From positions 1 through 48,856 of the forward strand of contig JANQGJ010000051.1 of the NCBI GenBank assembly GCA_028277395.1: 48,856 bases of DNA. The letters are read 5' to 3'. The stretch comes from Bacteroidales bacterium. GTDB lineage: Bacteria; Bacteroidota; Bacteroidia; Bacteroidales; F082. This document shows, in pieces, positions 33,016-42,100 of this stretch. The stretch's first letter is position 1. The number at the start of each line of letters is the position of its first letter. A program made the translations under genes and the position numbers. The notes beneath the pieces were generated by a model. That model had not been told where the DNA came from and searched no databases. It saw only the letters and a list, made by a program, of their open reading frames with translations.

Positions 33016-36000
33016 CTAATTTACTATTACTTTTTTTATAATTCTATGTCCTTCAATATTTAATTCAATAAAATAAACACCTTTACTAATTTTACCGGCA
33101 GATTCAGCTATATTCCATTTAACATATTGCCTGCCTTCCGGTTGTTCATGATTTATCAATGAAGTAACTTTTTTCCCTACAGCATCTAATATGTTAATTG
33201 AGACGAACGAGGCTTCAGGTAATTTGTAACTTATATTAACAATCGATTCTGCCGGATTGGGATAAGCATCAATACAATACTCGGAACCATAATTATCTTT
33301 CTCCTTCCGGATATCTCTGAATGAAATTATGTAAACATCCTGATCCTCATCTGTTTTGATGATCCTTCGATCTTTCTTGCGTGTTTCGTTGTTGAATACA
33401 AAATAATCTGCTATAATAGATGTTGTTGACTTGGCTGAGCTATATTCCTGGAATGTAACATCAGCATCTTCATCACCTTCCATATATGCTGTTATTACTA
33501 TAACAGAATCCTGCTCGTTTACAGTACTGGCACCAATACACGTATCATTAATAAATGCACCAATTTCATCTGGATTTGTGGTAGTAGTATCCAGTTCCAC
33601 AACAAATGTTTTGAGGCTGGCTTTTTCCTCATATTCAAAATAAACAGGAGATGGTATTATGGCATTGGACGGAGGGTTGCCTGAATAATTCCATTGGAAA
33701 TCAGTAATTGTGCTTATATTATCTGCACTCACTTTTATCATCTCACCATATTTGATATTGGCAGGCCTATTATTGCAAATCCATGTTCCGGGAGAGTAAT
33801 CTTTAGTAGATTTTGATTCACAAAAATTTGATACCGGATAATTGTATCTGTAGCAGTTGAAGTCCTGACCAATAATATGATAAACCTGGTCTTCAATATC
33901 CGCAAGGGCATCGAATACATTTTGTTCTTCATACAGATAGTAACCAATCCAGTTATCCTTCTTACAATACAAAGAAATAAAAGAGTCAGGCGACTCAACT
34001 GTTCCAGTCAAGGTAATTGTTTTTTGTTCTACAGGTGTATGTGTAACTATATACCCTCTGGTGCTGAATACAACTGTATCTACACCGTCATCACCATCCC
34101 AATTGAATTCTTCTGTCCATACCATTGATAGAGGATTATCTAAACCTGCACCCCAAGACTCATTAATATGGTTATATTCAATTTCGTTAGTCATCAGATC
34201 ACCACTGATATTAGATGGTGCGAAAACAGTTTCAATCGGAGTAGTATTATTGGATGTCCTCATATGTCTTGGTATGGATATCCATGTTATTCCATCGTGT
34301 GAGCTTCCGTTCAGTGTTAATGTTTCCTCAGGTGTAAACTCTACAGCACTAAAATTTGAAAATCCTCCGTTAGGCAGGTACATAATACTTCTGTACGGGT
34401 CAATTACAGGTGTTGTAATATTGTACACATAATAATTAAAATCACCACAGTGATCCAACTCCGAATAAAAGCTTCGGTTTTGATGATAAGTGCTGTAATG
34501 CAGACCGATAATTGTTTTAGTTGCAACCGAGGTAACTGGATCTATATCAAACTCTATAAGTTTTGCTGGTGATTCACCTAGTTTAGCGTCATCAAATTTT
34601 GTTTGTAAATAAAGCTTGTTGTTATAAGGGTTTAGGAAGAATGATGATAATTGTCCATCGTATGTGCCATTTGGAACCTCTTCAAACGTTAGCGACAATG
34701 CGCCTCCTGTTACCTCATAAACAACTGCAGTTCTGTCGGTCAGGCATTCAGGATCATGCGCTTCATCGGCAATGGCAAATACTTTGTCATGGTAAGGACT
34801 ATAAACAATATCATTTACCCGTTGACTTAGAAAATCAGATGCAGATGTTGAAAATGTATATGTTTTTAGCACATTGCTAATGAAGAATAGCATACCTTCA
34901 TATGCCGACTGGTTGTTATCATCACCATCATCAGGACATATAATTTTTCCAGGGTTTACATGTGAATTTCCATTGTTTTCTGTGTTAATAACCCCATCTT
35001 TAATGCTGTAAAGATACCCGTTATTTGGTGTATGAAATGGTTCCTGGGAGTACATTGTATTATACTCAGCGTGATATGGTGGTAATGATATTTCCTGTGG
35101 TGTAACAGTAAAATATGTAGTGTTGTTAGATTTACTGTAGCAGAAATGTGCCATATAATATTCTGATATATTGTTTACGTCAGCTGATGAGAAATCATCA
35201 AGTTCATAAGAGTTTATAAACTCATATGTGGATGCATCGAATGTTAGTACAAAAGGAAATCCGTAATTGGATTGGCTGAAATCATCAACAACAGAGTTTA
35301 CCAATACATAAAGAATGCCATTTGGGTCGACAAACATTTTGGTGGCATTTTGATAGTAGACTTCGGATCCACTAACTTCCTGAAGCTTTATGTCCCCGGC
35401 GATCGCGTTGTTTTCATTGTATCGAATTATTGATGCTGCAGTACCTGTGCCAAAATCTTCGTTCTGGCTAACCAGAAATTCACCTTTGAATTTGTTGTAT
35501 ATGCAATCACCCACCGGACTTGTGAAATTGTCTATATATGTAATTATAGTTTCGTTTTCATTTGGTTCAAAAATATAGAATCCTGAATTATGCGCAGTTA
35601 ACTTATTAAATAAGTAGACTTTGGTTCCCATAGGGTTTGTTACAGAATGATAAACGGGAAAATATGTTTTTAAACCTGACACATATGATGCAGAACTTCC
35701 ATTACTCGAAAATTTTTCAATTTTTCCTCCTGCCCCATTAAGTATTAATCCTGTTGATGAAAGATTCCCGGATGCACCTTTACCAAAAAAATTATTTTTG
35801 GCAGTGAGTATCGGAGAACCGGCATATAAATTAGCTCCGTCACTTATCAATGGCAGAACCTCATCTTTTTTACTTACCAAAATCTGTCCGTTTATAGTAG
35901 TAAGATGAGTTGATGAGTTAACATCAATCCCCGGAGCCTGTGTGCCTGTGTTTGTTGATATTATTGTAAATGGATTAAACGTTTGAGTTGACGTATTAAA

Positions 36001-37245
36001 TTGTGCGTAGGCAATATCGCTGTCAGGATCAGTGCTTAATATTTTATCTTCCGGATCAGCTGAATAACTTAGCACAAGGTTATTTGAGGAGTTAATATAT
36101 GTAGCATCAAAGATGCGTTGGTTTGGAACTTCAAATGATGATTCAGCTAAAGTGTAGGCATCAAGCATATATATTTTAGCAGGATCATTAACCGGATCGT
36201 TTAAACTATATCCGGGATATCTATATGGAAGTGCCATTACTTTTTTTATTGAGCCGTCATCAATATAAAGCATCTTGCCAAACTTGTAATACATATCAGG
36301 GTTGCCAGGGGATGAAAATTCTCCATAATGAGCACTTGTGATGAAGTCTTTCACATGTGTTGCAAATTCTTCATTTGTTGACGGGTTCGTCTCAATCTTC
36401 CAGGTTTCTATTTTGTTATATTTTGCAAGAAAGAAATAATCGTAAGCGCCGGAAGCGTCATCTCTGTTAAATTCGAAATCGGAGATATTCAAATTTTTAT
36501 AATGTTCAACATTACCACCAATGGAAAACTCGTTGTAATCGTGTATTATTGAAATATTGTTCATATCGCTCACATCATAAATTACAAAATAAACCCCTCT
36601 GTAATGAAATTCACCTGTGCAGTTTTGATTATATGGAGCCTCAACATCTCTCTGAGCACCCTTTATCAGCCAGTACAACCTTTCGTGTTCACTATCATAT
36701 TTAATTTTACATACTCCATGTAGTGGTTTGAAAAAAGATAAGTCCAGACCTGCCGGATCGCTTGGAATACTTTGAACCAATGTCCATGTTAAATTCACAG
36801 GGTTTGTGTTTAACAACATTATATCAAGAGAAGGTGTAACGATAAATAAGTCTTCACGACTACCTGAAGATTCATTTATGTATTTGGTCATTAAATTTAC
36901 ACCAGGCATATGGAGCCTGGGATTACTAAATATAAAATTATACTTTCCGTATTTCTCATCTTCATTAAACTCCAAAATTTTGATGATAGTTTGACCATCG
37001 CTGTCAAGCACAATTATTTTATCAGCTGCATACGCAAAAAACATATTGTTCGCAGCGACAATATCAATAATTCCTGAACCAAAATTATCAATATTACCAA
37101 TAACTGTTTCTTCAGGCAGACTTACGTTTTTTTTGAATACCGGTTGTGATATTACTGTAAGATGGTTAATTGTTAACAGTACTAAAAGCATTAAGATGCT
37201 TTTGAAAGTCACATTTCTTCTTTTTCTTTGATTTTTCTTTTTCAT
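33016..37245 (-). CDS. large secreted protein (1409 aa) with T9SS sorting domain
   Basis: A 1409-residue protein. An N-terminal membrane-export segment (about 12-34) is preceded by basic residues (MKKKNQRKRRNV). A long strand-rich body has recurring short motifs of the type found in beta-propellers or YVTN-like repeats (IIDIVAANNMFFAYAADKIIV, YSPYHDKVFAIADEAHDP). The C-terminal T9SS type A domain includes CIDAYPNPAESIVNISY, VSINILDAVGKKV and GVYFIELN. It is secreted and possibly surface-attached. I do not recognise catalytic motifs. It may be monitored by a weak consensus promoter at 37461-37492. Confidence 0.85.
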   Translation of the reverse strand: MKKKNQRKRRNVTFKSILMLLVLLTINHLTVISQPVFKKNVSLPEETVIGNIDNFGSGIIDIVAANNMFFAYAADKIIVLDSDGQTIIKILEFNEDEKYGKYNFIFSNPRLHMPGVNLMTKYINESSGSREDLFIVTPSLDIMLLNTNPVNLTWTLVQSIPSDPAGLDLSFFKPLHGVCKIKYDSEHERLYWLIKGAQRDVEAPYNQNCTGEFHYRGVYFVIYDVSDMNNISIIHDYNEFSIGGNVEHYKNLNISDFEFNRDDASGAYDYFFLAKYNKIETWKIETNPSTNEEFATHVKDFITSAHYGEFSSPGNPDMYYKFGKMLYIDDGSIKKVMALPYRYPGYSLNDPVNDPAKIYMLDAYTLAESSFEVPNQRIFDATYINSSNNLVLSYSADPEDKILSTDPDSDIAYAQFNTSTQTFNPFTIISTNTGTQAPGIDVNSSTHLTTINGQILVSKKDEVLPLISDGANLYAGSPILTAKNNFFGKGASGNLSSTGLILNGAGGKIEKFSSNGSSASYVSGLKTYFPVYHSVTNPMGTKVYLFNKLTAHNSGFYIFEPNENETIITYIDNFTSPVGDCIYNKFKGEFLVSQNEDFGTGTAASIIRYNENNAIAGDIKLQEVSGSEVYYQNATKMFVDPNGILYVLVNSVVDDFSQSNYGFPFVLTFDASTYEFINSYELDDFSSADVNNISEYYMAHFCYSKSNNTTYFTVTPQEISLPPYHAEYNTMYSQEPFHTPNNGYLYSIKDGVINTENNGNSHVNPGKIICPDDGDDNNQSAYEGMLFFISNVLKTYTFSTSASDFLSQRVNDIVYSPYHDKVFAIADEAHDPECLTDRTAVVYEVTGGALSLTFEEVPNGTYDGQLSSFFLNPYNNKLYLQTKFDDAKLGESPAKLIEFDIDPVTSVATKTIIGLHYSTYHQNRSFYSELDHCGDFNYYVYNITTPVIDPYRSIMYLPNGGFSNFSAVEFTPEETLTLNGSSHDGITWISIPRHMRTSNNTTPIETVFAPSNISGDLMTNEIEYNHINESWGAGLDNPLSMVWTEEFNWDGDDGVDTVVFSTRGYIVTHTPVEQKTITLTGTVESPDSFISLYCKKDNWIGYYLYEEQNVFDALADIEDQVYHIIGQDFNCYRYNYPVSNFCESKSTKDYSPGTWICNNRPANIKYGEMIKVSADNISTITDFQWNYSGNPPSNAIIPSPVYFEYEEKASLKTFVVELDTTTTNPDEIGAFINDTCIGASTVNEQDSVIVITAYMEGDEDADVTFQEYSSAKSTTSIIADYFVFNNETRKKDRRIIKTDEDQDVYIISFRDIRKEKDNYGSEYCIDAYPNPAESIVNISYKLPEASFVSINILDAVGKKVTSLINHEQPEGRQYVKWNIAESAGKISKGVYFIELNIEGHRIIKKVIVN

Positions 37246-37731
37246 GATTTAATTTTTTGTGGGTAATTGTTTATTTGATGGGGTATGTTTAGCATTAAGA
37301 TTTCTGCTTATTTTCAGTTGAAGAATTGTATAATCATATAAGGGGTAGAGTTAGCATTAAGTAAATTTAGAAGGTTCATTATATTGGGAACCACAAATGA
37401 AAATCAGTCAGCTGTAATAAATTAAAAGAACTCTATTGTTTAAATAAATATTATTTGCCTCAAATATATAAAATATTACATTAATATGCAACACTCTTTT
37501 GGGTAGTAACTGGGTGGTAGAAAGGGTAGGTTTATGTAAAGATTAATGTTTTCTACATGACTTTAGATTTTCATCGAATGAATACTTTTAAGTATAATTC
37601 ATAGAAGTTTAATATGTTGATTCACTTTTTCACACGATTATCTATATAAGAACTTTGATTTGTTCAAAGGTTTTTAACATTTATGATGTAGTAATGTGTA
37701 TTAAAGCTCATGATATAAGATATATATGTAA
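37246..37731. other. 486-bp intergenic region
   Basis: No gene seen. The only signal is a possible minus-strand promoter: GTTG (37492-37489), 20 bp, TATATTTG (37468-37461). This would give a leader of about 210 nt for the 1409-aa protein gene. Its -33 element is imperfect. Confidence 0.4.
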
Positions 37732-38379
37732 TTAATAACCTTGTATTGTTATATAACAGTCAATTGCCTTCCTTATCTTACCTGATCCGGTCCCTTCTTT
37801 TGCGTCCTTTAAAAATTCTGTAACATAACTATTTTGTATAGGGATATGTTTTATGGAAGTCAATATCTTAATAAATTCCAATAACAGGAAATTCTGATGC
37901 TTCTCTGTATTAGAGTTTAATCTCAATGATTTAATGATCTCAGATATAATTCGATCAGCCATTTCCGGCTTTTGCTTTATGATGTTAGCTGAGTAGCTAA
38001 TACAATATTTTCTTGTTGATATTTTTTCGTGGTAAAGCTGTTTGTAGAAATCATTGAATATCAATTCAAACTTATTGTTCTGATCTTCAGATATCAATTG
38101 AGAAATCAGTTCCATTGCATAATTACGGTGATAGGAGTTACTATGATGCAGAAGTGATGCAAAGTTATCCCAGTATTCGAAGAACTTACCCGGGTTATTT
38201 TTAATTGCTTTATTCAAAATGATGTAGGAATGGTAATATACGTTTATTTTTTCATTATTTAATAGCTGTTCAACAACTATGTTCCTAAATATCCGAACAC
38301 TACCTGCTTCTTCAATAAAGATCGAAATGTTTGCTTTTGTTTTTGATACCTCCGTTAAATATTGTTCTTCAGATATCAT
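37732..38379 (-). CDS. HEAT-like helical repeat protein, function unknown
   Basis: A 215-residue protein with no signal peptide, built of paired helices of about 35-40 residues: VYYHSYIILNKAIKNNPGKF, NYAMELISQLISEDQ and ISTRKYCISYSANIIKQKPEM. The pattern matches HEAT/ARM repeats, which usually bind proteins. It lies 86 bp after the amidase gene. As a solitary cytoplasmic protein among secreted ones it could regulate or counter one of them, but there is no direct sign of this. Confidence 0.6.
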   Translation of the reverse strand: MISEEQYLTEVSKTKANISIFIEEAGSVRIFRNIVVEQLLNNEKINVYYHSYIILNKAIKNNPGKFFEYWDNFASLLHHSNSYHRNYAMELISQLISEDQNNKFELIFNDFYKQLYHEKISTRKYCISYSANIIKQKPEMADRIISEIIKSLRLNSNTEKHQNFLLLEFIKILTSIKHIPIQNSYVTEFLKDAKEGTGSGKIRKAIDCYITIQGY

Positions 38380-38465
38380 GTTTTTTTCAATGAATTATTG
38401 TTACCTGATTTTCAGATAAAATTATGATTTTTGGAAATAACTACTTGTCGATTAAAAGGAAATAT

Positions 38466-38990
38466 TTACCGAAACTTTGTAATATCATCTTTGAACCTGC
38501 TAAAAGGAAAGAATCTTCCCGGACAACGTGTTGATTCAGACTGTATTTTACCATGAAACAGTACATTCTCAGCTGGAATATTGTACTTTTTCATCAAGGT
38601 GATTGTTAGCTTTACAAGACTTTTGTATTGCTTTGCTGTCATTTCTTTTTTATCAAGGTTACCGATCAGACAAATACCAAGTCCTCTGAAATTTTTATCC
38701 ATGTTATTTGCTGATACATGAGCACCCCACAGATGATATTTACGCCTGTTGTCACTATCTGTTTTTCCATCTTCCATTCCGTTTCCGTTGCCAATTATAT
38801 AGTGATAGGCAATTGCATCTATTGGGTCCGTTGGTTGGCGTTCTCGGTGAACTTTCTGAATAAACTCAATATTTCCATAATTTCCGGCACTATGGTGTAT
38901 TACAATGTAATTCCATCTGTTCGGCCAATATATTGCAAATGTTACAAGTATTAATATTATAGCTGCAGGGATTATTACTCTTTTCCTCAT
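38466..38990 (-). CDS. membrane-anchored PGRP/amidase_2 peptidoglycan hydrolase
   Basis: A 174-residue protein with one N-terminal TM (about 5-22, VIIPAAIILILVTFAIYW), then an N-acetylmuramoyl-L-alanine amidase domain of the T7-lysozyme/PGRP type. Zinc ligands fit His32 or His33 (IVIHHSAG), His146 (LFHGK) and Cys156 (TRCPG). The catalytic Tyr/Lys positions fit AYHYIIGNG and Arg155, with Arg where T7 lysozyme has Lys. It should cut the amide bond between muramic acid and the peptide in the periplasm. It lies past the terminator of the RHS gene and so belongs to a separate transcript. Confidence 0.85.
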   Translation of the reverse strand: MRKRVIIPAAIILILVTFAIYWPNRWNYIVIHHSAGNYGNIEFIQKVHRERQPTDPIDAIAYHYIIGNGNGMEDGKTDSDNRRKYHLWGAHVSANNMDKNFRGLGICLIGNLDKKEMTAKQYKSLVKLTITLMKKYNIPAENVLFHGKIQSESTRCPGRFFPFSRFKDDITKFR

Positions 38991-39080
38991 TAATATTGAT
39001 TGATTTTATCCTGTTATCATTTTAAACGACCGGAATTAATCATTTAGTATTGGCTCGAATTAGTTATAAAGATGCATAAC

Positions 39081-39109
39081 CAAAAAGGGCCACCCAAAAG
39101 AGTGGCCCT
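39081..39109 (-). terminator. intrinsic terminator after the RHS gene
   Basis: AGGGCCAC (39086-39093) and GTGGCCCT (39102-39109) form a GC-rich stem with an 8-nt loop. On the minus strand it is followed by TTTTTGG. It lies 35 bp past the RHS stop. Confidence 0.85.
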
Positions 39110-39143
39110 GAACATTGATAGTAATTAAAACAAACTGATGCGA

Positions 39144-42100
39144 TTAATGTGACAGATCAAATAAATAATCTGTTGAATAAATGACTTCAGGTATTTTATA
39201 TGTGAGTTTTTTATTGGCGTTTTGCAATTCCCACATCCTGTAGAGGTCTGCCTGAAGTAACCCTGTGATCCTGTAAAATTCAGTCGTTTTTTCCCACATA
39301 GGTAGTACCTCAGGGTTTAGACATTTCAGTGGTACCCAAACAGATTTGATCGTAGGTACAGCTATTGTGATTGGAATACGCGGAATCTGTGCTACTCCTT
39401 TAAGGTAGGGAGCATATATTTTACCATTACTTCCGGTATTATCTGATATATCACTGATATGGAATTTTGCACCGCCAACATCAAGCCAGTAGTGAGTATG
39501 GGATATACCTACACCAAGAGCTGATAATGCCCCAACCGGATAGCTGGCCTGATGGTTCTTAAATGCAGGCATTATAATTGTATTTTTCCAATAGCCACCT
39601 ACCCATATCGGGAAGTCCGGCATATAACCTGTTGGGTCAATATATTTCAGGGGATTATTGAGACTGTATGCATATCTGTTATAACTCTGAGTTGTAAGAA
39701 TATCAAACTCAAGTATATCTGGACTTGTCATTTGACGAATTACAGGATCATACACACGTCCATTCATATTTATCAGTTGAAATTCATCCAAATGCTCATG
39801 CTTAGTATATCCTCTTCTGCTGATCTCTGCTAATGGCATCTCATTAAGATATCTCATGTCGTACTTCCAGTTTTCGGGATTACGTTTTCTACCCCATGCA
39901 TCATAGCTATATTCGTTCACAATCTTGTTATCCTTATCCAGTAAGGCAACTATTGAACCCAGCTGATCCTGGGCAACAAAATATAGTTCAGGCTCTTTAC
40001 CATTAATTGCATTACATACAGCATCCAAACCGTCAACTCCGTAGATGAAAATGTTTTCTTTGGTATCACCATTTGAATATGTAGTTAGTTCGTAATCATC
40101 AGCATAATAGATTGTCTCAACTGACCCGTCTCTGTAGATAATTTCCATGAACCTTCTTTCGTTGTCGTGACCATATTTAATGTTAGCCTCAATATACTCA
40201 CCTCTCTCTTCAACATTTGGACCTTGTTTTATGTTTTTAACCTTGTTGAAATAAGTGTATTCGGTAACCTGGATATCTTCTGATATCTGGTCAGTACCGG
40301 ATGTGATCTGGGAAACAGCATTTAATCTTGTGGCATCATAGGTATATGATCCGATCTGTGTGGAACTTATTATATTACCATTTCCTGCGTAATCTGTATT
40401 CAACTGACCATGAATACCATCAATGCTGTTAAGTCTGTTGAGGTTGTCATAGCCGTATTTTTCAAACATACCTCTTAAACCATCTTCTCGAGATAATAAA
40501 TTACCGGTATATGGTTCAAATTCAAACAAAGTTTTAATCAACTGATCACTTGTATTGGCATCTGAATAAAGTATCTCTGTAAGTTTATTATAACCGGGAT
40601 CGGTATGAGTATAATTGAATGTATATTCTTTTAACAAATTATCACCCAACAGAACCTTTGTATGGGTTCCAATTCCTGCATTATGATAATATCCCTGTAA
40701 TGATGATATGTGAGTTCCTGATGCATCGTTTACAACATTAGTTAACTTACCACTGTTTATATCATATGAATATGATAAACTGTACCCGTTTGGGAGCTCT
40801 TTTTCTGAAAGTTGTCCGTTGCTACTATACTTAAATATATAGTCAAAACCCATTCCTTCAATAACTTCGTTGATTTCAGATACCCTGCCTTCGGTATTAT
40901 AACTATAACTAATGTTTATACCATTGGTCTGAGTAATGGATTTAATTAACCCTAACCCGCCAGACGACTGTGGATTGTCATTATAAGTATATGTTTTGGT
41001 TTCACCATTACAAACCTCACTTGTTAATCTGCCGTATTGATCATAACTTAAATTAACATTGTGGTTTTTGGCAGTTGTAGTTCTGGTTAGTTCACCAAGT
41101 GAATTATACTGATAACTGTATAATCCGGTATTGGGATTGTTTTCTGTGATTTTTCTGCCAAAATGATCATACGTTTTGGTTATTGTAAGTCCATTAGTAG
41201 TTGTTTCGGTAACATTACCCTGGGTATCATATTTAAATGTAATTTCTCCACCATTATCTTTTGATGAAATAATCTTACCAAATGCATCATATGTTTTAAC
41301 CTGGTAAATATTGGCATCGCTGTTTTCAATGGTAGTTTTTCGTGAAGCATAGGTGTAATCAGTATCAATATGATTGTGATAACTGGTATTAGAAAGCCTG
41401 CCATATGCATCATATGTATTAGTTGTCCAGATTATTAACGCAGGATTTGGATTAATGCATGGATCAGATTCACGATAGATCTTACCGTTACTGTTGTATT
41501 CAATAAATGAATATACTACATCAGTAGTTGAACCAACACCTCCGATATATGTTTTTTTAGCTACCTCACGGTTTAACATATCGTAACTTACTTTCTCATT
41601 TTTTTGAAATGGTACATATGTATGAATTTCGTACAACGAATTTGAACCAGAGCTTAACCAGTATCTGCTGATATTGCTTACGTTTCCGTCGATGTCGGTA
41701 CTTGTAAGCAGGTTACCGAAATTGTCATAAGTATTTGTAGTAGTGAGATTATCAATATTTACAGAACTTAGTACTTTACCGTACATTGGTTCGTAAGTGT
41801 TTGTAAATGATGTGCCCAAAGTATTACTTTCACTCACAATGAACCTTGATTTTGCATCATAGGTATAGTTTGTTGTACGGGTTACAATGTCAGATGCAGT
41901 AATGATCTTTGATTGGGCCATACCAAATAGATTATAACTACCATAAGTCTCTGTTAAATTTTGTGTTTGTGAAGGATCGATAACTTTTGTTAGCATATTA
42001 CCTTTCGAGTCATATGTAAATGATTTTTCCCTGGTTGTTGTTGAATATGGTGACAGAAGCATGCGCATATGTGCAGCATTAGTTACCAGCGAGTTATAGT

